Positions 37,154-46,595 of a stretch of 64,000 nt of DNA are shown one piece after another. Every line of letters starts with the position of its first letter. The first letter of the stretch is position 1. The stretch covers positions 54,643 to 118,642 of the forward strand of contig NZ_HG417093.1 of NCBI RefSeq assembly GCF_000455445.1. The letters are read 5' to 3'. The notes beneath the pieces are model-generated. The model did no database searches, had not been told where the DNA came from, and saw nothing but the letters and a program-made list of their open reading frames with translations. The position numbers were made by a program, and so were the translations under genes. The stretch comes from Hoylesella timonensis 4401737 = DSM 22865 = JCM 15640. Lineage in GTDB: Bacteria > Bacteroidota > Bacteroidia > Bacteroidales > Bacteroidaceae.

Positions 37154-39205
37154 ATGAAAATGCGTCATTTGTACTTTTTCAATTACCTAAAGTCACTTCA
37201 TTGCAATGCAGGCAAAGTGCTCTCGCTTAGCGCAGCATGGTATGTTCTCCTTTTGTGGCTTTCCTCTTCCCTGATGATGTCTTGTGCTCGCATGGGAAGT
37301 CCCGATGGAGGATGGTACGACGAGACTCCTCCAAAAGTGGTCAGTACGTCACCTAAGGAGGGTTCTGTACATGTCACGGATAAGAAAATATACATACAGT
37401 TTGACGAATTTATTAAGATTGACAATCCCACAGAGAAGGTTGTCATCTCTCCTCCACAGATAGAAGCACCAGAAATCAAGTCGCAAGGAAAGCGAATCGT
37501 GGTGGAACTGAAAGATTCTTTGAAGCCAGACCTCACTTATACGGTCGATTTTAGCGATGCAATCTCGGATAACAACGAGGGCAATCCTTTGGGAAATTAT
37601 ACTTATAGTTTTTCAACAGGTTCAAAGATTGATACCATGGAGGTAAGTGGTTATGTGCTGGAAGCCGAAAACTTAGAACCCATTAAGGGAATCTTGGTGG
37701 GTCTTTATGCCAATCATAGCGACTCTATCTTCCGACATAAGCCCATGTTGCGCGTGTCTCGAACCGATAGTCGTGGCAAATTCACCATTCGTGGCATTGC
37801 TCCAGGCACTTATCGTATTTACGCTTTGCAGGATGTAGATGGAAATTACTTTTATAATCAGAAAAGTGAGAAGTTGGCTTTCACGCATGACCTGATTACT
37901 CCAAGTTCTAAACCTGATATTCGACAAGATACGATTTGGGCAGATTCGCTCCATATCAAGAATATTCTGCAAGTGAATTATACGCATTTCTTACCAGATG
38001 ATATTACGTTGAGGGCTTTCACCGAGATACAGACAAATCGTTATCTCATTAAGACGGAGCGTAAAGAGCCTAACTTCTTCTCGCTGTTTTTTAGCTATGG
38101 CAGTGACCAACTCCCGCAAATAAAAGGTCTTAACTTTAATGATAAGGACGCTTTCATCATGGAGTCGACTCCTCGAGGCGACACCTTGACGTATTGGTTG
38201 CGTGACACAACGCTCATTCATCAAGACACATTAGAGGTTCAGTTAAGCTATCAAGCCACCGATTCTGTGGGACATCTGCATCAACAAGTGGATACTGTTT
38301 CGTTATTGTCTAAGATTCCGTATGCAAAGCGATTAAAATTGGAACAGAAAAAGATAGACGAGTGGACAAAAAAACAAGAAAAAGCTAAAAAAAGAGGCGA
38401 GCCTTACGACTCTATTATGCCAAAAGAAAACTTGGATGTACAAGTTACCGCTGGCTCGGCAATGACGGCTGATAAGAATGTAAGCTTTCATTTTGAAACT
38501 CCTTTGGCAAAGATTGACACGTCCAAGATACATCTTTATGCCAAACATGACACGCTTTGGTACGTCTCTCCGTATGAATTTGAGCAACAACGAGATACTA
38601 CTGTGAAGGCTCTCAATAAGGCTTATTTAGAACATACGCGCGACTATGTCTTGCGAGGTGAGTGGCGTCCAGGGATAGAGTATAGTCTTGAACTTGATAG
38701 TGCCGCCTTTATTGATATCTATGGAGTGGCATCAACGAAGAAGAAACAAGGCTTTTCTGTTCAATCGAATGATGAGTTAAGCACCATTCTATTAACCATT
38801 GCGGGCGCAAAGCAAGCACCTATGGTGGTTCAGTTGCTTGACACTTCGGATAAACCAGTGAAGCAGGTGCCTGTAGTCAATGGTGAAGCACGATTCTTCT
38901 ATGTTAAACCGGGCGATTATTATGCGCGTTTGTTTGTAGACACGAATGGAAATGGTCGCTGGGACACGGGGAATTACGATGAGAATAGGCAGCCCGAAGA
39001 AGTTTATTATTATCCAAAGAAGATTACATGTCGTGCAAAATGGGACTTTAATGAAACTTGGAATCTCACCCAGACGCCTCTGTATCAGCAAAAACCTGCA
39101 CAAATCACCAAACAAAAGGGAGAGCAGCAACGCAAAATTCAGAATAGAAATGCCAAGCGTGCCCTCGACTTAGGTAAAAAATATGTGCCAGGTATGTTGA
39201 AATAA
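37154..39205 (+). CDS. Ig-like (SbsA/Big_5) domain lipoprotein
   Basis: The 683-residue product has an N-terminal hydrophobic segment ending in a lipobox (LMMS-Cys44), so it is probably a lipoprotein. A Big_5/SbsA-type Ig-like domain follows (about 55-155; PPKVVSTSPKEG start, NPLGNYTYSFSTGS end). Next is a prealbumin-like fold (about 160-225; VSGYVLEAENLEPIKGILVG), then less recognisable beta-rich domains and a Lys-rich C-terminus. Family role is unknown; it is envelope-associated. The gene sits between the GH3-like gene and the DUF3108 gene, an arrangement that suggests a shared envelope function. It is normal in length for Bacteroidota homologues that I recall. Confidence 0.75.
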   Translation: MKMRHLYFFNYLKSLHCNAGKVLSLSAAWYVLLLWLSSSLMMSCARMGSPDGGWYDETPPKVVSTSPKEGSVHVTDKKIYIQFDEFIKIDNPTEKVVISPPQIEAPEIKSQGKRIVVELKDSLKPDLTYTVDFSDAISDNNEGNPLGNYTYSFSTGSKIDTMEVSGYVLEAENLEPIKGILVGLYANHSDSIFRHKPMLRVSRTDSRGKFTIRGIAPGTYRIYALQDVDGNYFYNQKSEKLAFTHDLITPSSKPDIRQDTIWADSLHIKNILQVNYTHFLPDDITLRAFTEIQTNRYLIKTERKEPNFFSLFFSYGSDQLPQIKGLNFNDKDAFIMESTPRGDTLTYWLRDTTLIHQDTLEVQLSYQATDSVGHLHQQVDTVSLLSKIPYAKRLKLEQKKIDEWTKKQEKAKKRGEPYDSIMPKENLDVQVTAGSAMTADKNVSFHFETPLAKIDTSKIHLYAKHDTLWYVSPYEFEQQRDTTVKALNKAYLEHTRDYVLRGEWRPGIEYSLELDSAAFIDIYGVASTKKKQGFSVQSNDELSTILLTIAGAKQAPMVVQLLDTSDKPVKQVPVVNGEARFFYVKPGDYYARLFVDTNGNGRWDTGNYDENRQPEEVYYYPKKITCRAKWDFNETWNLTQTPLYQQKPAQITKQKGEQQRKIQNRNAKRALDLGKKYVPGMLK

Positions 39206-39285
39206 TACCACGAAGTGTTATTCTGATGAAGAATCACGATGTTGCAAATACATCGTATTGGTACAAAAATAAGGAACAAACGAAT

Positions 39286-40077
39286 ATGAAATTATTGAAA
39301 AAAATCACTTTATTATTACTATTATTGGTCTCATCGGTCGCTGTACAAGCACAGTGTGATATGAAGAACACGGCTTTTACTTCTGGTGAGCTTCTTACCT
39401 ACAATCTTTTTTTTAATTGGAAATTCGTATGGGTGAAGGTGGGAAATGCTTCCATGTCCGTGGTACGTTCCAACTATAAAGGACAGCCAAGTTATCGCGC
39501 TTCATTAATTACCAGAGGAAATCGTAAGGCGGATCATCTCTTTGTATTGCGTGATACGTTACAAGCTTATACCTCGCTTAACTTGGCACCGCAGTACTAT
39601 CGCAAAGCAGCACAAGAAGGTTCACGTTATTATATAGACGAAGTTTTTTATACTTATCCCAATAAGAAAGTCTATGTCAAGCAACATCAGATAACCAGTA
39701 GTGGTGAGCATCTATGGAGGCAGGGCTACAAGAACGAATGTGTGTTCGATATGTTGAATATCTTTTTACGTGCAAGGTCGTTCGATGTGTCCAAGTGGAA
39801 GAAAGGCTACGCTTATCGCTTTACGATGGTTGACGGTGAAAAGTCGATGCCTGCCATGTTGAAATATCATGGGAAAACCCACGTCAAGGCGGATGATGGG
39901 AAAAAATATCGTTGTTTACAATTGTCATATATGGAAAAAGAAGACAAGTCGTATAAGAAGATTGTCGACTTTTTCGTTACCGATGACACCAATCATATCC
40001 CCGTACGGTTAGACATGTTCTTGCGCTTTGGCTCGGCAAAGGCTTTCTTAGTGGGGAAGAGAGGCGTAAAAAACTAA
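39286..40077 (+). CDS. DUF3108 periplasmic protein
   Basis: The 263-residue product has a signal peptide (MKLLKKITLLLLLL to VQA, about 1-23) followed by a DUF3108 domain: TSGELLTYNLFFNWKFVWVK start, YYIDEVFYTYP and the KYRCLQLSYMEKE/FFVTDDTNHIPVRLD end. The domain is beta-rich and is thought to be periplasmic or outer-membrane linked; function is unknown. ATG 39286 gives a clean signal peptide; the longer frame from 39226 would place 20 hydrophilic residues before it. It is third in the GH3-Ig-DUF3108 group. Confidence 0.82.
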   Translation: MKLLKKITLLLLLLVSSVAVQAQCDMKNTAFTSGELLTYNLFFNWKFVWVKVGNASMSVVRSNYKGQPSYRASLITRGNRKADHLFVLRDTLQAYTSLNLAPQYYRKAAQEGSRYYIDEVFYTYPNKKVYVKQHQITSSGEHLWRQGYKNECVFDMLNIFLRARSFDVSKWKKGYAYRFTMVDGEKSMPAMLKYHGKTHVKADDGKKYRCLQLSYMEKEDKSYKKIVDFFVTDDTNHIPVRLDMFLRFGSAKAFLVGKRGVKN

Positions 40078-40211
40078 CTGCGAAATACGAGAGATGAACT
40101 TTCAGGTCAAAAGACAAGTTTCCTTCTTTGATCTCTTTCGTCGTTCATCTTCTCTTTATTTGCAGTGATTTTATTGGTAGCTTTTGCCGAAAAGTTCCTT
40201 TTTTTATTTGC

Positions 40212-40676
40212 TTATATAAAGTAATATAAAAAGGTGGCAATTCCCTCTACGGCAGGTTTTCGCTGTCCTTCGATTTCTATTTTGAAGTTGATTTCTGTTT
40301 TGCAAATGCCACGAAGGTTGCTAATGGCATGCAACTTGGCGGTCATTCTTACACGACTACCAGTAAGAACTGGTTGTCCAAAGCGCATTTTATCCATGCC
40401 ATAGTTGACCAACATCTTGATGTTGTTCACCTCAATGATTTGTTCCCAAAGGTGTGGCAATAGAGACAAGGTAAGATAACCGTGCGCAATAGTGCTCTTG
40501 TAGGGGCTTTCTACTTGTGCACGCGCTTCGTCTACGTGAATCCATTGATGGTCTAAAGTAGCGTCTGCAAATAGATTGATGCGATCTTGTGTTACTTCCA
40601 ACCATTCGGATGCACCTAAGTCTTTGCCTAAGTAACTGGCAAAATCTTCGTAAGAATTGATGATTACTTTTTCCAT
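40212..40676 (-). CDS. MaoC-like hydratase (NodN type)
   Basis: The 154-residue single hot-dog-fold protein has the hydratase 2 motif with Asp42 and His47 (FADATLDHQWIHVD), a PYKSTIAHGYLTLSLLP segment and a single-domain length typical of (R)-specific enoyl-CoA hydratases and NodN. It probably hydrates trans-2-enoyl-CoA or a related thioester in the cytoplasm. It is transcribed away from msbA with its own consensus promoter, convergent to the DUF3108 gene. The nearby GH3-like acyl-activating enzyme may act in the same fatty-acid-related process, but this is inference. Confidence 0.85.
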   Translation of the reverse strand: MEKVIINSYEDFASYLGKDLGASEWLEVTQDRINLFADATLDHQWIHVDEARAQVESPYKSTIAHGYLTLSLLPHLWEQIIEVNNIKMLVNYGMDKMRFGQPVLTGSRVRMTAKLHAISNLRGICKTEINFKIEIEGQRKPAVEGIATFLYYFI

Positions 40677-40768
40677 ATACTGCTCATTTGTTGTGAATAC
40701 GTCGCTGTGAAACGAACCGTTATACGGGGATTGTTCCCTTTAGCATCGTATTTGATGGTTTCATGATA

Positions 40769-40800
40769 CAAAGGTAGCAAAAGCAATTTAATTAGACAAA
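40769..40800 (-). promoter_or_regulatory. maoC-like gene promoter
   Basis: Minus strand: TTTG (40800-40797), 20 bases, TACCTTTG (40776-40769). Leader about 85 bases. Confidence 0.8.
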
Positions 40801-40867
40801 TCGCACAAACAATGGTTGTACGCACGCAACCATAAACTGCTTGTTAACCAAAAATATAACGTTAAAG

Positions 40868-40898
40868 TTGTCGTTTTTCAATAAATGGCTTACCTTTG
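40868..40898 (+). promoter_or_regulatory. msbA-like gene promoter
   Basis: TTG (40868-40870), 20 bases, TACCTTTG (40891-40898), 53 bases before ATG 40951. It overlaps the longer frame from 40885, which is therefore not the real start. Confidence 0.65.
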
Positions 40899-40950
40899 CA
40901 TGATACCGCAGAGATTATTTATTTCTCACAGCATTAGTTTTAGCAATTTC

Positions 40951-42783
40951 ATGAAAGAGTTTATACAAGTTTTTAGGCGCTTCGTGCCACCCTACAAACG
41001 TTATTTATGGGCGTCCGTCTTATTCAATGTCTTGTCAGCAGTATTGAATATATTTTCTTTTGCGGCGCTCATTCCCATTCTTAACATTCTGTTTAAGGTG
41101 AATCAAGTGCAGGTAACCACACTCATGCCTTGGCCTGAAGCCATTAAAGATTTACCCCGTATGTTAGCTAATAATGCCAATTATTACGTGCAGGTGATGA
41201 TTGATACCTATGGTTCTACGACCACCTTGCTGCTGATAGGTTTGTTTTTGGCTTTCATGACCTTTCTAAAGACGGCAGCTTACTTTCTGTCTTCTGCCAC
41301 TATCATGCCGATTCGTACAGGTGTGGTACGTGATATCCGCAATCAGTTGTACCGCAAGATTACCAGTTTGTCGCTGGGATTCTTCTCAGAAGAGCGCAAA
41401 GGTGACATCCTTGCACGTATGAGTGGTGATGTACAGGAGGTGGAAAACTCTATCATGGCTTCGATAGACATGCTCTTCAAGAATCCTATCCTCATCATTG
41501 CCTATTTCGCAACCTTACTTATAATCTCTTGGGAGCTCACATTGTTTACCATTGTGTTTGTTCCTATCTTTGGATGGTTAATGGGGATTGTTGGTCGTAA
41601 ACTTAAACAAAATAGCATCAAGGCACAAAGTCTCTGGAGTGACACCATGAGTCAGGTCGAGGAAACGTTGGGAGGACTGCGCATCATCAAAGCCTTTTGT
41701 GCCGAGGAAAAGATGAATAAGCGGTTTGATAAGATCAACAGTGATTATCGCAATCATATACTTCGAGTCAATGTGCGGCAACAAATGGCGCATCCCATGA
41801 GCGAGTTCTTAGGTACAGTGATGATTGTCATCGTGCTATGGTTTGGTGGTACCTTAGTACTCAACCAACAAACGCTCAGTGGTCCTACGTTTATTTACTA
41901 CTTGGTGATGCTGTATAGTATCATCAATCCTTTGAAAGAGCTATCAAAAGCCAGTTACAGCATCATGAAAGGCTTGGCTTCGATGGAGCGAGTAGACAAG
42001 ATATTAAATGCGAAAGTCACCATACAAGATTCTCCACATCCTGTTCCTATCAAGGAATTCAAGCATCAAATCGAGTTCCGTGATGTATCTTTTAGGTATG
42101 GAGAGCAATGGGTGTTGCGACATATTAACTTGGTGATACCCAAAGGAAAGACGGTAGCATTGGTGGGACAGAGTGGAAGTGGAAAGTCTACTTTGGTGGA
42201 TTTGATACCACGCTACTATGATGTACAAGAGGGCGAGGTGTTGATTGACGGTATCAATGTTCGTGATTTGGGTATTCACGACCTGCGACAACTCATCGGG
42301 AATGTGAACCAAGAGGCGATTCTATTTAACGATTCGTTTTATAACAACATCTCTTTTGGCGTCGACCATGCCACGCAAGCAGAGGTAGAGCAAGCAGCTC
42401 GTATTGCCAATGCTTATGACTTCATTATGGAGTCAGAAGATGGATTTGATACCTGCATTGGAGATCGAGGCGGAAGGTTGAGTGGTGGGCAGCGTCAGCG
42501 TGTGTCCATCGCCCGCGCTATCTTGAAGAATCCACCTATCTTGATACTCGACGAGGCTACCAGTGCGCTTGATACTGAGAGCGAACGCATGGTGCAAGAT
42601 GCGCTGGAGAAGCTCATGAGCACACGCACAACGGTGGCAATAGCACACAGACTGTCTACTATCAAGCATGCCAATGAAATATGTGTGCTACACGAAGGAC
42701 GCATTGTAGAGCGTGGTACGCATGAAGAACTCATGAGTAAGGATGGCTATTACAAGAAACTGCACGATATGCAGGAACGATGA
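40951..42783 (+). CDS. MsbA-like ABC exporter
   Basis: The 610-residue half-transporter joins a six-helix membrane domain (about 1-325) to an ATPase domain. The latter has Walker A at about 406-414 (GQSGSGKST), the signature LSGGQRQR at about 510, and Walker B (ILILDEATSALD). Homodimers of this type flip lipid A core or other lipids across the inner membrane. Its place at the head of a glycolipid region, 30 bp before an LtaS-like phosphotransferase gene, supports a lipid or LOS substrate. A multidrug exporter is the alternative. ATG 40951 (MKEFIQVFRRFV) is chosen because the promoter lies upstream of it. Confidence 0.87.
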   Translation: MKEFIQVFRRFVPPYKRYLWASVLFNVLSAVLNIFSFAALIPILNILFKVNQVQVTTLMPWPEAIKDLPRMLANNANYYVQVMIDTYGSTTTLLLIGLFLAFMTFLKTAAYFLSSATIMPIRTGVVRDIRNQLYRKITSLSLGFFSEERKGDILARMSGDVQEVENSIMASIDMLFKNPILIIAYFATLLIISWELTLFTIVFVPIFGWLMGIVGRKLKQNSIKAQSLWSDTMSQVEETLGGLRIIKAFCAEEKMNKRFDKINSDYRNHILRVNVRQQMAHPMSEFLGTVMIVIVLWFGGTLVLNQQTLSGPTFIYYLVMLYSIINPLKELSKASYSIMKGLASMERVDKILNAKVTIQDSPHPVPIKEFKHQIEFRDVSFRYGEQWVLRHINLVIPKGKTVALVGQSGSGKSTLVDLIPRYYDVQEGEVLIDGINVRDLGIHDLRQLIGNVNQEAILFNDSFYNNISFGVDHATQAEVEQAARIANAYDFIMESEDGFDTCIGDRGGRLSGGQRQRVSIARAILKNPPILILDEATSALDTESERMVQDALEKLMSTRTTVAIAHRLSTIKHANEICVLHEGRIVERGTHEELMSKDGYYKKLHDMQER

Positions 42784-42813
42784 TATAATGAAAAACGAAA
42801 GCTAAAGAGCGAA

Positions 42814-44808
42814 ATGGAAAAGATGAAATATAGCGTTGAATCGTCTAAAAGCAAAGGAGCTAAACAGTACTTGGCACCATTTGTGTCATTAGTGGTGAAT
42901 ATTTTTATGGCGTTTGTGGTGTATCTCATTGCCCGGGTGGCATTCCTTTTAGAGAATTTCAGTTATTTCTCTGAAGGTTTATCCATCTCCCAAGTGGGCG
43001 AATGGTTTTGGGGTGGCTATATTTTCGACCGTTCTGCCATCACTTACACCAACTCCTTGTACATCGTCATGATGCTCTTCCCTTTGTGGATCAAAGAACG
43101 TCGAGGCTATCATCTATTGTGCAAATGGGTCTTTGTGGTCGTCAATACGCTTACTTTGGTCATCAATCTATGCGATGCTGTGTATTTTCCGTACACCTTG
43201 CGTCGTACTACTACGAGCGTATTTCGTGAGTTCAGCAACGAGAACAACTTGCTGGATGTGTTCTGGGGCGAGCTATGGGGACATTGGTACTTATTATTGC
43301 TCGCCATTGCAGTGGTATGGTTGATGTGGAAACTCTATCTCATGCCACGCACCCACCACACCTATTATGCCACGCTGGGCAGTCGCATCGGCTTCGGAGT
43401 GGTGCAGTTGCTTTTGTTGCTCGCCATTACACCGCTTGCCATAGGTGCATGCAGAGGTGGACTTGAGTCGGGGATTCGCCCCATAACCGTGAACAATGCC
43501 AACCAATATGTCAACAGACCCACCGAATGTGCCATTGTTCTCAACACACCCTTTGCGCTTATCCGCACCATTGGAAAAGACGTATTCGAGGTGCCACCTT
43601 ACTTTGAAAACCTCGAAGCTGCCGAACGAGTGTTCTCACCCATTCATCGTCCTGTCTCTACCCATCCGTTCCAAAAGAAGAATGTGGTGGTACTCATTGT
43701 CGAGAGCTTTGGAAGAGAGTACATTGGTGCCCTGAACAAGGATTTAGAAAATGGCAACTATAAGGGATATACACCCCATGTGGACAAACTCATTCAACAG
43801 AGTGCCACCTACCAGTATTCTTACTGTAACGGTCGTAAGAGTATCGACGGAATGCCATCTGTGCTTTGTGGCATTCCAATGTTCAAAGAACCCTTCGTGT
43901 TGTCGCCTGCTTCGATGAACAATTACACCAGTATGGCAGGACTTTTGGGCAAAGAAGGCTATCACACTGCTTTCTTCCATGGGGCTAATCGTGGTAGCAT
44001 GGGATTTATGGCGTTTGCTAACAAAGTAGGATTCCAGCAATACTTTGGGCGACAAGACTATGCTGCCGACAAACGATTTGGCGGAGATGCCGACTTTGAT
44101 GGACACTGGGGCATTTGGGACGAACCGTTCTTACAGTATTGGGCAACGAAGATTGGCGAGCTAAAAGAGCCTTTCATGACGGCTTGCTTTACTGTGACAA
44201 GCCACACTCCTTATGTCATTCCCGAGAAATATAAAAAGGTATATCCAGAAGAGGGCATTGTGATACACAAATGTATTCGCTATACCGACATGGCTATCGG
44301 TAAGTTTTTCGAAACCGCAAAGAAGCAACCTTGGTACAAGAATACGATTTTTGTGCTGACCAGCGACCATACCAACTTGAGCGATCATCAGCAATATCAG
44401 ACCGATATTGGCGGTTTTTGCTCACCTATCGTCATCTTCGACCCCTCGGGCGAGGTAAAGTCTGGCATTTATCCAGGTATTGCGCAGCAAATAGACATCT
44501 TGCCAACAGTGCTCAGCATATTGGGCTACAACAAGCCTTTCCTCTCTTTTGGCTGCGATCTCATGACAACCCCCATGAAAGAGACGTATGCTGTGAACTA
44601 TCTCAACGGTATTTATCAGTATTGTAAATATGGCTACGTGCTGCAATTTGATGGACAACACACCAAAGCCATCTATCGATTAGACGACAAGCTCATGCAG
44701 CACAACCTCTTGGGAAAGGTGAAAGAGCAAGCACAGATGGAGCATGAGCTAAAAGCTATCATTTGGCAATATATGTACAGAATGGTACACGACAAGCTGA
44801 TGCCATAG
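42814..44808 (+). CDS. LtaS-like phosphotransferase (alkaline phosphatase superfamily), intact active site
   Basis: The 664-residue product has about five N-terminal membrane helices (to about 225) and an extracytoplasmic phosphotransferase domain. The metal ligand Glu297 (NVVVLIVES), the putative nucleophile Ser343 (NGRKSIDGMPS, in place of the Thr of LtaS) and Asp518-His519 (TSDHTN) are all present. Such proteins transfer phosphoglycerol or phosphoethanolamine groups onto glycolipids or glycans. It follows the msbA-like gene by 30 bp and is probably in its operon, so modification of the exported lipid is plausible. Its paralogue at 7025-8890 lacks the key ligands. Confidence 0.82.
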   Translation: MEKMKYSVESSKSKGAKQYLAPFVSLVVNIFMAFVVYLIARVAFLLENFSYFSEGLSISQVGEWFWGGYIFDRSAITYTNSLYIVMMLFPLWIKERRGYHLLCKWVFVVVNTLTLVINLCDAVYFPYTLRRTTTSVFREFSNENNLLDVFWGELWGHWYLLLLAIAVVWLMWKLYLMPRTHHTYYATLGSRIGFGVVQLLLLLAITPLAIGACRGGLESGIRPITVNNANQYVNRPTECAIVLNTPFALIRTIGKDVFEVPPYFENLEAAERVFSPIHRPVSTHPFQKKNVVVLIVESFGREYIGALNKDLENGNYKGYTPHVDKLIQQSATYQYSYCNGRKSIDGMPSVLCGIPMFKEPFVLSPASMNNYTSMAGLLGKEGYHTAFFHGANRGSMGFMAFANKVGFQQYFGRQDYAADKRFGGDADFDGHWGIWDEPFLQYWATKIGELKEPFMTACFTVTSHTPYVIPEKYKKVYPEEGIVIHKCIRYTDMAIGKFFETAKKQPWYKNTIFVLTSDHTNLSDHQQYQTDIGGFCSPIVIFDPSGEVKSGIYPGIAQQIDILPTVLSILGYNKPFLSFGCDLMTTPMKETYAVNYLNGIYQYCKYGYVLQFDGQHTKAIYRLDDKLMQHNLLGKVKEQAQMEHELKAIIWQYMYRMVHDKLMP

Positions 44809-44978
44809 TTTTGCACCAGTGATTTGTGATTTGATGTGTACGAACTCTTTGCATGGAGTCGTGCGACGATGAAGAATTGAGTTTTTTTTGACGTTTTGCA
44901 TGGTGATTGAAGCCGCAAAAAACACCCTGTAAAACTGTCAAAAAACTTAACAAAAGGCTTTCCATAACTTCAATATTT

Positions 44979-45327
44979 TCACGCAGATGATAAGTTGCTC
45001 GCAAATATCGCAGTATTTGAAGAGTTTTGTAAGTGTCAGAATATGAGTTACTTATCTTGAAAAGTGCAGATAATGTTGCCTTTCTTTCCTTTGTTTTAGT
45101 TGCTAAAGCAATGCTTTAAGGGCGTTAAGTCATGTTGATAAGCCCTTTATCCCATGTTTACAGCACTCCAAAAGTATTACTTTAAGGGCATTCACCCATT
45201 GCTTTAACAAAATCAGCGCATATTTCGAGCTGTTTTAGCTGCATTTTTGAACCAAAATGGGGTGTATCTTCGTCTATTTTGAAGATTTTTCCTGACCGTT
45301 TTTTGGTATTTTTTTAGGACAAAAAAG
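44979..45327 (+). repeat. Dispersed element, decayed copy 4
   Basis: A degenerate hairpin region (CGCAGAT...GCTCGCAAATATCGCAG) is followed by GCTTTAAGGGC, AAAATCAGCGCATATTT and the well-kept end block TTGAAGATTTTTCCTGACCG followed by TTTTTTGGTA and AGGACAAAAA. It abuts the 3' end of the glycosyltransferase gene at 45333. The end block is far better conserved than the rest. Confidence 0.65.
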
Positions 45328-45332
45328 AGCAT

Positions 45333-46481
45333 TTATTCCATGCACTTTTTGTATAAATTGATGAGCTGTCGAGTTACGTTTTCGGTGTCAAATCGTTGCA
45401 CATATGCCTTGGCTCGAGCTATGCGACCCTTCCTTTCCGTATCGTTTAGCAAAGTTAGCAATGCTTCTCGCATGGCTTGGACGTCATCGGGATGAACATA
45501 TAAGCAGTCTGCTCCTCCAGCTTCTTCGAGACACGACCCTGTACAAGCCACGACAGGTAGTCCACTGTGTATAGCCTCAATGATAGGAATGCCGAAACCT
45601 TCGTAGCGAGAAGGATAGACAAAGCACTCAGCCAGTTGATAGATAGCGGGCAAATCGGCAAAGGGAACATGGTGCAACAGGGTGATGCGACTTTGCAGAT
45701 GGTGTTGTGTAATGTAATTTTTCACCTTCTCTGTGTAGGGTGTAGTCTTGCCCACCACCACCAAATGAATATCGGTAGGCATGTCCTTGAGTGCCTTTAC
45801 TGCCAGCAGTACGTTCTTGCGCTCTTCAATACTGCCTACGTTGAGGATGAAACGAGTGGGCAAATGGTACTTCTCCCGAACTTCTTGCAGTTGTCTTTCG
45901 GTACAAGGGTGTTTGAAAACCTCGTCACAGTCTTGATAGATGACCGTAATCTTGTCGGGCGAAACGTGTCCATATTTCACGATGTCTCGCTTGGTACACT
46001 CGCTAATGGCAATAATATGTGTGGCTTCGCAACAGGTCATGCGAAACTTATAACGATAAATCAGCACATCCCACCAATGATAATATTTTGGAAAGCGTAG
46101 GAAAATAAGGTCGTGGATGGTCACGATACCCTTCACTCCCGATGCCTTGATGCCACGTGGCAGTTCGTTGGAAAGCCCATGATAGAGGTCGATGTGGTCG
46201 CGCTTCAGGTCATTAACGATGCCTGTAAACCGCCACCAAGTTTGCGACAGTGGATGTTTTTTGCCCGTGGGGTAAACATAGCGCACGCATGGTTGCGCAG
46301 GAATTTGGTTGCGCAACTCTTCGTTTCCTTCGTTGGGCGCATACAGACGGATGTCCAAGTCAAGGTCTTGGGCGTGAAGAAGGTTTTTTACCAAGGTTCT
46401 ACTGTAGTTACCCAATCCTGTTTTGTTGCGTACAATTCGTTTGGCATCAAAGCCTATGTGTAGTAATTTCGAGTGGTTCAT
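45333..46481 (-). CDS. GT4-type glycosyltransferase
   Basis: The 382-residue product has the GT-B fold of family 4. Visible features are an N-terminal LHIGFDAKRIVRNKTGLGNY acceptor/donor loop, HGLSNELPRG, ITIHDL-type and LNVGSIEERKNVLL segments, and the C-terminal EGFGIPIIEAIHSGLPVV motif with E-x7-E. It transfers a sugar from a nucleotide donor in the cytoplasm, probably to LOS or a capsule precursor. ATG 46481 (MNHSKLLHIGF) is chosen because the -7 box at 46500-46507 lies at the start of the longer frame. It is divergent from the LpxL-like gene. Confidence 0.86.
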   Translation of the reverse strand: MNHSKLLHIGFDAKRIVRNKTGLGNYSRTLVKNLLHAQDLDLDIRLYAPNEGNEELRNQIPAQPCVRYVYPTGKKHPLSQTWWRFTGIVNDLKRDHIDLYHGLSNELPRGIKASGVKGIVTIHDLIFLRFPKYYHWWDVLIYRYKFRMTCCEATHIIAISECTKRDIVKYGHVSPDKITVIYQDCDEVFKHPCTERQLQEVREKYHLPTRFILNVGSIEERKNVLLAVKALKDMPTDIHLVVVGKTTPYTEKVKNYITQHHLQSRITLLHHVPFADLPAIYQLAECFVYPSRYEGFGIPIIEAIHSGLPVVACTGSCLEEAGGADCLYVHPDDVQAMREALLTLLNDTERKGRIARAKAYVQRFDTENVTRQLINLYKKCME

Positions 46482-46499
46482 GACAAGCTGTTTGAACTT

Positions 46500-46507
46500 C
46501 AAAGATA
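46500..46507 (-). promoter_or_regulatory. -7 box of the GT4 gene
   Basis: Minus-strand TATCTTTG 19 bases before ATG 46481. It also overlaps the first candidate start of the divergent acyltransferase gene. Confidence 0.5.
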
Positions 46508-46595
46508 GATGAAAATAGCCAATGAAACAACTAAACGAAACAAAAACTTGGAGGAAAGGGGTGAAATGCGTATATTTGTCACCAAATATCTTTGC

